Assembly (NCBI GenBank): GCA_023362775.1
Contig: JALMGJ010000006.1
Coordinates: 4,046,001 to 4,110,000 of the forward strand
Origin: Charina bottae
Lineage: Eukaryota > Chordata > Lepidosauria > Squamata > Charinaidae
Reading direction: 5' to 3'
DNA: 64,000 nucleotides
Positions within the stretch are counted from its first letter, which is position 1. Each line of letters begins with the position of its first letter. Below the pieces are notes generated by a model, which did not search any database, was not told the origin of the DNA, and saw only the letters and a program-made list of their open reading frames with translations. This document shows, one piece after another, positions 13,101 to 26,400 of this stretch. The position numbers and the translations under genes were made by a program.

Positions 13101-16100
13101 GTAAGGAATAATTATTTTTAAAAAAATTCTGGGAATAATGTCAATAAATCAATCTGTGATCAGTCTTAACTCTTGCAGCATTTTGATCATAATGTATCTA
13201 TGGATCTACTGGAACACAGTAAGTCAGGCTAGATTCAGTCACCAGCACTGTAACCTCTGGAATGCTTCATATTTTTTGTTGACATGGAGAAAAAAAACAG
13301 CTGCTCAGAAGGATGTCCTTGGAAAGGATGGACTCACTTGTTTTCCCTTTGATGGTCACTGGCTCTCCAAGAACATCTGCATAGATGGCCAAGACAGCCA
13401 CGATATATTTCGTATTAGGCTTCAGATCAGTTACTAACAATGAGTTCTTGTTGGCATCTAAAATTATCTGCAATGGACAGAGTGTGCGTGTGCGCGCGCA
13501 CACACACACACACACACAAACACAAAGACACAAGGAAGATGGAAAAGAACATAATATGAATGCGTAAATTGATTTATTTTGGCCCATCTATCAATATAAA
13601 ATAACACAAAATAACGTAAAATAAGATAAGGATCCGGTGAAAACGATTGCATGTTTTTTTCTGAAAGGAAGTTTCCATGCTTTAAAACCAAGCAAAGAAT
13701 AATCATCTCAAAAGCTTCATCTGCACTTACTTGATTTAGATATAAATCAAGGATAGGGCCTGTTCCCACAACACATTTAATCCAGGCAGTCAGTAAGCCA
13801 TCCAATATCCTTATCGGAGGTTCTGGCACTACATAATTACACTTAGGTCAACAGCCACCATACAGGGTTTCTGACCACTTTCTCCATATGAAATTGCCTT
13901 ATATCACAAGTTGGTTTCATATCAACTTTATATCACAAGTTGACCTCTCTGAGGTCTTCTAGGCCGAGATCTCTTCCAGCCAGGCCAAAGTACTTTGTTC
14001 GTGAGATACCAGAGAGGAATCCAGAATTTCATATATCATTCATTCATTCATTCATTCATTCATTCATTCAATTAATTAATTTATAATTCAACTTGTATTT
14101 ACTGCTCCATCTCCCCGCAAGGGAACTCTGGGCGGTTTACAAAAAATCGACAGTTAAAATTCAACAATTAAAACAGCGTATATAAATACTCTCCAATACA
14201 ATGAAATTTAAATACAAAATCCAAGATTTGATGGGTCGATGTTTAAAAGGGCTCTATGGCACCAGCCATCCCCAAGAGGAGCTGTTCCCCCCCCCCTCCC
14301 ACGCAAGGCGGCAGAACCAGGTCTTTAAGTTCTTTCTGAAGGCCGGGAGCGATGGGGCCTGCCTCACCTCCGGGGGCAGCATATTCCAAAGGGTGGGCGC
14401 TACTGTCGAGAAGGCCCGCTTTCTAGACCCCGTCAGGTGAAACTCCCTTACCGACGGGATCCGCAGCATGCCCTCTCTAAATGACCGAGTGGGACGGTTC
14501 GACGTTATGGGGATGAGACGGTCCCTCAGGTAACCTGGTCCCATGCCATGTTTATCACATGCCTTGCCCTGAAACAGATTCTGATCCGTCTAGTCTACTC
14601 CAATCATCTCCAAGATGGTTCTTTTATATGCAGTGAACTGGCTTGGGATTATGGAAACTGAAGTCCAAAATCAGATTGGATGTGGCTGGCCTACTCTAAA
14701 TAGTAGAAGAATGCCAGGTTCTCCTGTAGACAATGAGAGAATCTTCTTTTTCAATCTCACCACCTTCTACAAGGTATAAAACGCAGCACTGGAATAGCAC
14801 TTCTAGAGGTTTCCAAGAGTTTCACATGATCTTCCTGTACAGTAAATCAGTATTATAATCTCTCTTAATCCCAGTCATTTGGGGTTAAGAAAATGTGGCT
14901 TTTCTTGCTTCAGGTCACTCAACAATAATATCCTGATTCCTAACTTGGCCTCCTTATCCAGGATGTACGGTGAAGTTGCTCATGGATCTTTCATGGTCTT
15001 TGCCAGTAGTTACAATCAGATGAAGATCCTGATGGAGACCCGCAGTCCTCAAGGCAACAGCAGGGTCTTCTGCTCTTACTGTGAGGGCCTTGGGTCAATG
15101 GTAGAAAAAATGTTGACAACTAAATCCTTCTAGATCAGTGTTTCTCAACCATGGCAACTTTAAGCTGTGTGGACTTCAATTCCCAGAATTCCCCAGCCAG
15201 CCATTAAAAAGGGCAAGCTTGGAGAGATAGTTCAGGAGACATTTGCTTTTTTCATAATTCAAAATTTAAGTTAAATTTAAAGTCCTATATGGCATGGGGC
15301 CAGGGTACCTGAGGGACCGTCTCATCCCGATAACATCGACCCGCCCCACCCGCTCATGCAGAGAGGGCATGCTTCGGACCCCTTCAACAAGAGAATTCCA
15401 TCTAGTGGGGTCCAGGAGGCGTGCCTTCTCTGCAGTAGCGCCCGCATTGTGGAACATCTTGCCCCCGGAGGTGAGGCTGGCCCCCTCTCTCCTTACCTTC
15501 CGGAAGACTCTTAAGACCTGGCTCTGCCGCCTTGCCTGGGACGAGGGAGGTAATAGTTCCTCCTGGGGGTGGCTGGCCCCATAATGTCCTCCTGATAGCT
15601 GATTTTACCATCTCTTGGATTTTTACCTATTTTATCTATTTATTGTTTTATTGTAATTTTATATGTATAGATTTTAACGATTGTTATCCTGTAAACCGCC
15701 CAGAGTCCCCTATTTGGGGAGATGGGTGGGGATAAATTTAAATAATAAATAAATAAATAAACAAGAGGATCTTGTAAATTAAAGGTAGAAATCCAGTGGC
15801 TCTCTTAACTGCAGTGCCAATATCCTTTACCAGGGGCATCTGGTAATGCTGATCCCAAATTCAAGTAAACCACATGATGGCTTAGATTTAGCATGTTGTG
15901 TGAATGCAGTCTATGTATGTGTGTAGAGGGAACAATCTAAGGTCACCTGTGTACAGTTATTTGGGTAATCCCAAAAGGATGCAATTCAAAATTCACACAG
16001 ATTCAAGATCAAACAAAAGTGTTTGGCTAAAACCCTTCAAAACATCTTGCTTGTGAAAATATATCTGTGAAAAAGAACCTTATATAGCCCTGAACACTAA

Positions 16101-19100
16101 ATAGATCACCAAAGGAGGTGTAAGGATGGATCTACCTTCCGCTGTTCCTTTGGAGCAGGCTGCTCAACATCTGAATTCAAGAGGACATGGTAACCGGTCA
16201 CTTGCCCAGTGGCTGGAGTCCAGTGGAGTCTCAAGGAATTGTAGGTTTGCTCACTGATGATGAGGTCTCGAGGCCCAACTCTCATCTCAACTAGGAGAAG
16301 AAGAGAGGAAGGGGTTCAAAGTTTTACGACAAGTGGTTTCCAAACACAGACTGGAGGACGCAAAGAGAAAAAACTCTTGTGAAACATTACTGTACATTTA
16401 AATGGGTCATAACTCCCAGTGGGAACATAAAGTCAGGTTCCATCATGGTTAGAACCATGCTCCCTTGTGCAGTGAGCTATCTGCACCTTAGAACGTCTTC
16501 CTAGAAGGCAAGTCTTTTTGTAGGAATATGAAGGACCATAAAAGACTTCTTCCTTGACTAGGATCTTGCCAGAGCAACAATGGCTGTCTAGTTTCTGGGC
16601 TTCTCTGATTTCCCTTGTGTAATGGTCTGTGGGAATGACCTTGGGAGACAGGAGGAAGAGACACAGACTAGGCAACCATCATGCAAAAGGTATCTCAGCC
16701 CACAGAAGGAAAAGGGGTGTGAGAAGCACTTCAGAAGGGACCCTCCCTAGTTTTCTAGAGAGTAAAAGGAAAGGAAGGGAGAAACACTTTCAGTCTTGCA
16801 AGATTCTGTTAATGTAACCTTACAATAAAGATAGAGCTGGTATCCATTGTTGTGCTTCTTGTCTGGACTACCTCGCAGGGCTAACACCTTGCTTGATTCC
16901 ACTGAAACTCCTGTGAAACCAAGCTCATGTATCAGCTATGGGACAACCCTGAGACAGTCTCTTGGCTTCAAGAAACTTATTTCTACAGTAACCATGACTT
17001 GGCATCAACAGTTCCAAAACTCTAATGGCAAGCTTTCTGAGCAGTAGAAATTATTTATTTATCGTATGGCACATTCACATCGCGTTACAATAAAAAACAT
17101 AGAGCATAATAAATATGAAATATAAAATATAAAATATAGACAGGAAAATTATAAACGTATGTCTAGGTTACAAATATAGTTTTTTGCTTCAGTTGTCACA
17201 GCCAGGAAATCAGCAAAGAATACCTTCTTCAAGAATATCGGAAGATTATTGGTAATCCCCAGCTACCAATACTAAATGACGTAGCCTGCTGGGAGCGAAA
17301 CAGGCTGAGATCGAGACATCCAGCCATTTCTACCGCTAAAGCTCTTCTAGGAGACGATTTCAATATCCACAACACGTGGAAACAACGTTGGCTAGGAAAT
17401 TGCCCTCCACAATGCCGAAGCTTGCCCTGCATCTTGGAAAAACCACCTGGATTTGACCAGCCCCGTGCGATATGGACAACCTTGAACCGAATTCACACAG
17501 GTCATGGAAGATGTGCAGATTCCCTTTATAAATGGGGCAAAACAACATCATCGAATTGTGACTGTGGGGCCGAAAAACAAACTATCCAACATATAGCGAC
17601 AGAGTGTCAAAACCGAGCCTACAATGGAGCAGTAGAAATGTTAATTTGTTACGTTCAGTACATTCTGGACCTTCCAAATGTCCAAATCCACCTAGCTGAT
17701 CATCCATGCGTTTATGGAAGAAGGGAGAAACCCTGGCTGGTATCGGCAGGCAGGTTGAAAAAGTCAAGATGGATTGTAGATGGTTAGAATCACTCTATGG
17801 AGGCCTTGTTCCTTTTTTTATGTGTGTCACATTTTTATGTTGCAGGCACCATTTCACATTTTTGACTGCTCCCACTCAAGAACGCCCCTACTGAGATGGA
17901 AAAACTCTTCAGATGTACATGTATCTAAAAGGGCAAAAAAAAAAAAAGCTAAAGAGACATTCCACTGAAAGTTATGATCTGCCTTTAAATCAAACATTTC
18001 CTCCAAATGTGAATTCATTCCATTAAATGGAAATGACAGGATGGGAATGGATTGCTGTGCTACAGAAGAGGAAATGACATGCCAAAGGCTTATCTTGAGC
18101 TCTAGATAAGCCTTCCAGGTAGAATTTCTCTGCTCATTCCTCTAAAGATCTCAGAAACCATCTGGCAGATGACAATAGGTCGAGAACATTATGATTCTGA
18201 CTGTTCTTTTCAAGTGGGGAAAAGAAACTATTGGGATCAACATCAATCAATATCAGAGGATGCTCTTCGTAACTGATACATTGGATCTGGTTACAGGGAA
18301 GGAACTCAGGGGTATTTTCAGAGAAATTCTGGTCGCTTGGACTGTGATTCCAATTTTGGTGCACTTGCTGCACGGGAAATGAATTCGGGGATTTATTACA
18401 TAATGAAACAGCTCTTGGCAATCAACAGTTTGTCTTGAATCCAGAGTTGGTTTTGTTAAACATATTTATTGGCTTCCGCATGGATGTTTTTCAGAAGGAC
18501 TTAATCATTTTTCTGATTTTTCTTAATCATTCAGGGCTGCAAGTCTGGATAGTGGAATCAATTGAATTAGAGTATGAAAGTGTTTTGGGCATCATTCAGT
18601 CTGAAAAGCCAACTTACTAAGTGAGACAAGATAGATGATAAATCTAACTCTGATACATTTATTCCAATAAGCTGCAATTTTGATTTAATTTATTTCGCTG
18701 GCCAGGAAAAAAAAATCTTCAACTTAGTCAAATAACTTTTTCTCTCTCACAATAATCTATGAAATAAATCCATTTGGAAAAGCTTAACAGTTTAATTCAC
18801 ATGTTAATCATATGTTCAGTTGAAATATGTGTGTGTGTAATATTTGTAATATTTAAAATTTTACAACGCTAGACTTAGAAGACACCAGTTAGACCACTGT
18901 CCAGCTCCTGCTAAGTGGAAAAGGGTAATCTAATGACCTTTTCCTATATTCATGCATTTTTTAAAAGAGTCACCAACTGTTTCTCTTCCTAATTCTCTTT
19001 GAATTGGATTTTTTTTTCACCCAGGCAAAATGAGGAGCCGGGTGCAGGATTGATTGATTGATTTTATTTATTTATTTTGTATCCCACCTTTATTATTTTT

Positions 19101-22100
19101 TTTATAAATAACTCAAGGCGGCGAACATAGCTAATACTCCTTCCTCCTCTTATTTTCCCCACAACAACAACCCTGGGAGGTGAGTTGGGCTGAGAGAGAG
19201 GGACTGGTCCAAGGTCACCCAGCCGCCTTTCATGCCTAAGGCGGGACTAGAACTCTCAGTCTCCTGGCTTGCCATTGGCTCCTTTCTAGGGCTGAGAGAC
19301 AGGGACTGGTCCAAGGTCACCCAGCCAGCTTTCATGCCTCAGGCGGGACTAGAACTCTCAGTCTCTTGGCTTGCCATTGGCTCCTTCCTAGGGCTGAGAA
19401 AGAGGGACTGGCCCAAGGTCACCCAGCCGCCTTTCATGCCTAAGGCGGGACTAGAACTCTCAGTCTCCTGGCTTGCCATTGGCTCCTTTCTAGGGCTGAG
19501 AGACAGGGACTGGCCCAAGGTCACCCAGCCAGCTTTCATGCCTCAGGCGGGACTAGAACTCTGTCTCCTGGCTTGCTTTTGCTCCTTCCTAGGGCTGAGA
19601 GAGAGTGACTGGCCCAAGGTCACCCAGCCGGCTTTCATGCCCAGGAGGGCACGGATTCTGCAACGTGACATGAACTGTCCAACAACAGAATCACTTGCCT
19701 TGCAGCCTGAAGCCGAAATAGTTCTACAAGGCACCCACCAATGGTTTTATCGCTGCCTCACCTCTACCTTAGGCAGAAGAATTGGTTATGACTTCTCAGT
19801 AATGTTGCAAAATTGTTCTAGATTCTTGGAACCTGATGGGAATAGTTTCTGAGTACTTTCCTGCCAACAATTTTCCACTGTGTCCAAGGTTTCTGTGTGT
19901 GTGTGTGTGTGTGTGTTCAAGTCCTTGAAGACTCCTGATGACTGCCTGGACAAGTCCCTGCAGTTTTCTTGGCAAGATTTTTGGAAGTGCTTGGCCCTTG
20001 TCGTCTTCTTCAGGGCTGAGCGAGAGGGACTGGCCCAAGGTCACCCAACTGGCCTTGTGCCTAAGGTGGGACTAGAGCTCATGGTCTCCCAGTTTCTAGC
20101 CTGATGCCTTAACCACTACCGGTAGTCCTCAACTTACAACCACAATTGGGACCAGAACTTCAGTTGCTAAGCAGGGTGGTTGTTAAGTGAGTCACACCCA
20201 ATTTTACAATCTTTTTTGCTGTAGTCGTTAAGTGAATCACATGGTCGTTAAGTGAATCCAGCTTCCCCCATTGACTTTGCTGTCAGAAGCCAGCTGGGAA
20301 GGTCGCAAATGGTGAACATGTGACCCCGGGATGCTGCAACCGTCGTAAATACATGCCAGTTGCCAAGTGCCCAAATTTTGTTCATGTAACCGCGGGGGAC
20401 ACTGCAACGGTCGTAAGTGTGAGGACCAGTCGCAAGTCACATTCTTCAGCGCCGTCGTAACTTTGAACAGTCACTAAACGAATGGTCGTAAGTTGAGGAC
20501 TACCTGTACACCAAACTGGCTCTCACTAGCCTGATGGTGTCCAGTTTTTTTTTTTCCTTTCTTTTCTTTTTTCAAAATCTGACTTACAATTTTGAATGTA
20601 CGTGGTGGTCAAGGATCCTTCTATCCTATAGAACAGAGCTTTCCAAACTTTTTCATGTTGGTGATACACTTTTTAGACATGCATCACTTCGCGACACACT
20701 CTTACAGCAGGGCACAAGGCAGGCACTAGGACTGCGCGGAATCACAGCAGGTTTGGAGGCAGCAGGGCACAAGGCAGGCACTAGGACCTGCGTGGAATCA
20801 CAGCAGGTTTGGAGGCAGCAGGGCACAAGGCAGGCACTAGGACCTGCGTGGAATCCTGGCAGGTTTGGAGGCAGCTAGGCACAAGGCAGGCACTAGGACT
20901 GCGCGGAATCACAGCAGGTTTGGAGGCAGCAGGGCACAAGGCAGGCACTAGGACCTGCGTGGAATCCTGGCAGGGCTCGGAGGCAGCAGTAGCCACGACA
21001 CACCCAGACACTGCAGCCGACACACTAACGTGTCCCGACACAGAGTTTGGAAAGCTCTGCTATAGAAGGAAAAATTTGAGGTGCCAGGGGAAATGATGCT
21101 GCCCTGTCTCTGGCATCTGATGCCTAGAACAGTTGCCTCATCTTATCCAACAATATGGTGACCCAGACAACTCTTTCCTAATAATAGGGCTGGCTCAGAC
21201 ACATCGATCGTGCCTAGGCTGACCATATTTCCTTTAGACAAAAACGGGACTTTTGGGATGGCAAAACGGGACAGGGTCTTATGCCACCATGCCGGCCTCC
21301 AAACCCCGCCCCCCAGTCCATGCAATTGGCTCCTGCCTGCAAACCCCGCCCCCACCAGCGTGATTGGCTCGGATTTTAAAAAAAAATTTTCGATTTTTAA
21401 AGGTTTTTTTTTTCTTCTAGCAGTAAATGGTGCGGCAGAGCTGGTGTGTTTGGGGGAGGCCAGAGTACACACACTGTGCACACAGCACCGTCATCGGCCG
21501 GGGAACAAGGGGCGGGGATGGAGGGGATGGAGGCCCACCACTGCCCCATCCCCCTCGGGCTTGGCCGAGGGAGGGAGGAGAGTCGCTGCTGCTGCCACCG
21601 CCGCAGAGCAGGAGAAGCAGGAGGAGCCGGCTGCGCTCGGCTGCTTCAGCCACACCACTCCACCCCTTGCTGCCCGCTGAAGCTCCCCAGGGTGGCTGGC
21701 TCCTGCTTCTCCTGCTCGGCGGCCCGACAACTCTCCTCCCTCGGCCAAGCCCGATCAGATGCACATACACACACTCACACACTCACAGGACAGACTGCCC
21801 TCGGCAGGAGCCGGCCGTGCTGGGAGGCTTCAGCCACACCACTCCGCCCCTCGCCACCCGCTGAAGCCCCCCAGCATGGCCAGCTCCTGCCAGGGCAGTC
21901 TGTCCTGTGAGTGTGTGAGTGTGTGTATGTGCATCTGATTGGGCTTGGCCGAGGGAGGAGAGTTGTTGGGCCGCCGAGCAGGAGAAGCAGGAGCGGCCAC
22001 CCTGGGGAGCTTCAGCGGGCAGCAAGGGGTGGAGTGGTGTGGCTGAAGCAGCCGAGCGCAGCCGGCTTCTCCTGCTCGGTGGCCCGACAACTCTCCTCCC

Positions 22101-22427
22101 TCGGCCAAGCCCGATCAGATGCACACAGACACACAGACACACACACACACACCACACCCTCTTTCTCTAGCCTCCCTGCAACAGGTGCGGGTGCATTTGA
22201 GCTCACGTTCAAGCTAAACCCTGTATTTTTTTAAAAAAACTGCTCCTTGCCAGATTTCTGTAGTTCAATACAGTGAAAAACCGAGGACCGAATTCCACTT
22301 GAACACTTATGCAGACCGGACCGGAGTTCTAAGTGCTCTCAAGAGGCTTGGCTATAATGGGGGGAACACAAAGACTGGTGGGTATTGAGGCCAGGAAAAG
22401 CAGGCACGGGAAGGTTGTGGAAAGAGG

Positions 22428-22460
<33 letters not shown>

Positions 22461-23399
22461 CGCGCAGAGATTACTTGCTCAGAGTAATCGTGCACACACA
22501 CACACACACACACGCACCCCACACCCTCTTTCTCCAGCCTCCCTGCAACAGGTGCGGGTGCATTTGGTCATGGGGAGGCTGGAGAAAGAGGGTGTGGGGT
22601 ACATGTGTGTGTGTGTGCGCGTGATTACTCTGAGCAAGTAATCTGTGTGTGTGTGCGTGCGCACACACACACACCCTCTTCCCACAACCTGCTTTCCCTG
22701 GCCTCACCACTGCTGGGCAGACAATCTCAGGATCAGGTAAGGAGGCAGGAACCTGGACTGTGGTGCTGTGTCTGCTGCTGGGCTCGCACGTGGCAACTGC
22801 GCTTCCAGTTGCCGCGCTGATAGGGCCTCTTCCGGGCTGCCTCCAATGGCAAGTCCGGCTCCAGTCCTCCTTCCTGTCTTCCTGTCCTCCTTCCCGCCGG
22901 GTTTAAAAAAGGGACAAAATTGAGATTTTGATTAAAACGACGGGACGGTTGAAAAATGCTAAAATAACGGGACTGTCCCGTTCAAAACGGGACGTATGGT
23001 CACCCTAATCTTGCCTAACAACAGGGATAACTAGATAGATAACGTTGCTGCTTTTATAAAATCCATCCATACTAGAAATCATGAGATTAAAGAGACCCCT
23101 TACCAAAAAAAAAGAGCCTTATTTGGGACTTCTAGAGGGGAGAGGGGTTCATGGACTCACCCTGGGTCCTTTGCTTGGCAGGTTGGGGAGGCTCCAAAGC
23201 GGTGAAGCAAATCCTTCGGGTCAGTTTTTTCAGCAAGCTGCCAAGGTGATGGAAGTCTTCAGCATAAAGCACGTGTTCCTCGAAGGGCTCGGATGCAATT
23301 TTCTTCAGCTCATTCCTGTCTGCGTTTTTTATTCCTGGTGGGAAGAACAAAAAGCAAGCTGATTCTCAGTGGACCCCACCATCTTGCAAAGAAGAAAAA

Positions 23400-23442
<43 letters not shown>

Positions 23443-26400
23443 GAAGGAAGGAAGGAAGGAAGGAAGGAAGGAAGGAAGGAAGGAAGGAAGGAAGGAAGGA
23501 AGGAAGGAAGGAAGGAAGGAAGGAAGGAGCAGGGGACAGGTGGAGTGGTCAAAACAGTCAAGATGGTGGCCAACCACACAATTGGAACCCCACCCCTTTT
23601 TTATGGGACACATGAAAAGGATTGGGGCTTCAATCACATGGTTGTGACCACCATCTTGACTTTTTGGACCCCTCCCCCCCATGTCTGCAAGTTCAGGGAG
23701 GGCAAAATCTGTCCATTGCTTAGGATACAGGATACCTCCCAAAAGTTTAGAAGTCAATAGCTTTTGTTCATTCCTTGGGGGAAAAAGAAAGTCATGGATT
23801 AAGGCCAACGGATACCTTGAGCCCAACTCAACAATGGGGCCCTTCGGCCCTTCCATTGCTCAACAGGCAAGACACTAAGACTCAGTATGTCCTGAAGGTG
23901 AAATAAGAGCTTAAAAATTCAGTTTTCTTCCAGGCCAGACCCCACAACTACATTAAATATAAACTGTTTTTTAAAAATGTATTTACTAAACAGCAGCAAG
24001 CAATATAAGCAAATTATTTACTTACAACTAAGGCAACAGGAAAAATGCAAATTTTCAACACTTTTTAATAACATTGTTATAAGGGAAAAATGCCCCCCCT
24101 TCCCTTGGTGCCCTAAACACAGGCTTATTTTGCTTAATGGTTAATCCAGGGCAGTACGGAGAATAGAAATGCCAAGAATACTGTGATTTATCTGATACAT
24201 ACCCACTGCAAATATGATTACTCCCCCATCCTTAAGGGACGCTGCGGGCTCATCGACAGAATCAGAAAATTCCCTGTCTGTTATTAAAATTATTATCTGC
24301 AATGAAACACAAGGCAATTCAAAAGAGTCGGATGTGCATACAAACCTTCGCATGGAATCTGAGCATTCCTTTCAAATGGGCTCCTTCAGATCCTTCTCTT
24401 CTCTCCCTTCCCTGCTTTTTTTTCCTACCAACAATCACTACACCTTGGTTGCTAAGGCTGTTCCATTTTCAACAAGCTCTTTTATGGATCTCCTCCTAAG
24501 CACTTTTTTCCCTAAGGATTTACTTTTTATTGCATTTGCAATCCTTTGGATTCCATCAAACCTTTTGATGTCCCCTATGATATTCAGAGTCTGGGATGTG
24601 ACTCTACCTACCAAGAGCAGAACCATTCAGGCAATGGTTTTACCTGTGGTTCTGGAAGCAGAAGCCGAATTCTGAAGAAGCAGAAGAGAAAGAGTATTGA
24701 TGCTTTTGAACTTTGGTGCTGGAGAAGACTCCTGAGAATACTATAGATAGCCAAGAAAGCAAACCGATGGATCACCAAACAAATCAACCCAGAGGCATCA
24801 ATAACCAGGCTCAAATTATCCTACTTCGGACACTTTATGCAAAGACCCAGCTCTCTTGAGAAGTCCATCATGCTGGATAAAGTGGAAGGCAAGAGAAGAA
24901 GAGGACAACCAACAACCAGTGGAGGGACTCCGTTACAGTGGCGATGGGTGCACCTTTGGAAGAGCTGAAGGACCAGGTTAGGGACAGATCTTCATGGAGA
25001 AAATCTATCTATGTGGTCGCTAGGAGTCAAAAACCACTTGATGGCACACAATCAATCAATCAGTCAATCAATCAATCAATCCAGCATCGCAGGTTCCATT
25101 ATCATGGCTCAATTACTTAGTTTTCTGAGTTCCAGCACACTCTGATCTATAAACACCATATGGGCTGGGTTTGCACAACTCACTGAGACACAAGTTGACC
25201 CATTGCGTTTTACCTTAGTGCTCTGCACCAACCCAGCAACAAAGAATAGATTTTCTGAAGGTGGACCCTTATGGTATATCCCCCCTTCCCCAAACTGTTG
25301 TTGTTTATTCGTTCAGTCGTTTCCGACTCTTCGTGACTTCATGGACCAGTCCACGCCAGAGCTTTCTGTCGGCTGTCACCATCCCCAGCTCCCCAATGGT
25401 TGAGTCTGTCACCTCCAGAATATCATCCATCCATCTTGCCCTTGGTCGGCCCCTCTTCCTTTTGCCTTCCACTTTTCCTAGCATCAGCTTCTTCTCCAGG
25501 GTATCCTGTCTTCTCATTATGTGGCCAAAGTACTTCAGTTTTGCCTTTACTGTACCTTCCAGAAATCCTGAGAATGTAATTTAAAGACCATGACGGGTCA
25601 GGACTCTGGAATCGTGCATCTGGAGAACAAGGTGGAGAAGGCTAGGAGATATGATTTGACAGACTTAAAGCACTTGTTGACGGACCACCAGGCTTTCTCC
25701 CGGCCCTTCTGAAATCAGTCTCAGTTGCACCCAAGATCCATCCAAGTTATTTGGACCACTTCAAGATCTATTTGAATATCAGAACACCACGAGCAGGGTC
25801 ATGTTTACATGTCTACAGAGCTTGCAGAAAATCAGTACTTGTCCTTTCTGGCTAAGGGCTCAGCACAGCGACCAATCAGTGCTTCCATCAGCTGCCCTCT
25901 CATGTCCCTATCTCATCACACATCCCTTCCCACTCTTTGCAAACATTCAAAAAAAGAATAAATTGCTAGCATTTCCCAGCATTTCTGGGTTCTCGGTGAC
26001 AGCAAAACTATGTCACCTTTCAAGTTCCTAAAGCTAATGTGCCACCAATTCTGCATTTGGGGTTATTCAGCTAGTCATGCCAGGACATTGCAGATTATGG
26101 GTTGGTTGCAGAAGGTGGAAGGCAAGCTGTGACAAGGGCCTGTCCTAGGAAACCACAGCACAAGGCAACAAGCCCTATATCATGGATACAACACACCAGG
26201 ATATCTCAAAACTCCTTGCAATCAAGCCCCCAGTTACAGCTTCATGTGATCAGTGGGCTCATGTGGTACAGGTAGGCCTCGCTTAACGACCACAATTGGG
26301 ACCGGAATTTTGGTTGCTAAGAAAAGCGGTCATTAAGCGAATCCAACCCAATTTTACAACTTTTTCTGTGGCAGTCGTTAAGCGAACCACCGCGGGTGTT

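Larger units (their letters stand above)
21215..23007. mobile_element. 1.8-kb hAT element full of palindromes
   Basis: The termini are TAGGCTGACCATAT and GTATGGTCACCCTA. The flanking 8-mers are atcgtgcc and atcttgcc (one mismatch). The subterminal AAAACGGGAC motif is inverted at both ends. The same family is present at 59738-60171. No transposase frame is evident; the interior is GC-rich, made of inverted copies and (CA)n/(TG)n. Confidence 0.85.

Noticed and set aside
18134..18421. Minus-strand 95-codon frame between VWA and FN3-1 exons
   Set aside because: No FN3 or VWA motif. The flanking exons already join in phase without it.
19232..19852. 206-codon repetitive open frame
   Set aside because: A SINE with a 102-bp tandem unit; the period is a multiple of three, so the frame stays open by chance.
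21427..22234. GC-rich open frames on both strands
   Set aside because: They lie inside the palindromic hAT interior and mirror each other through inverted repeats.
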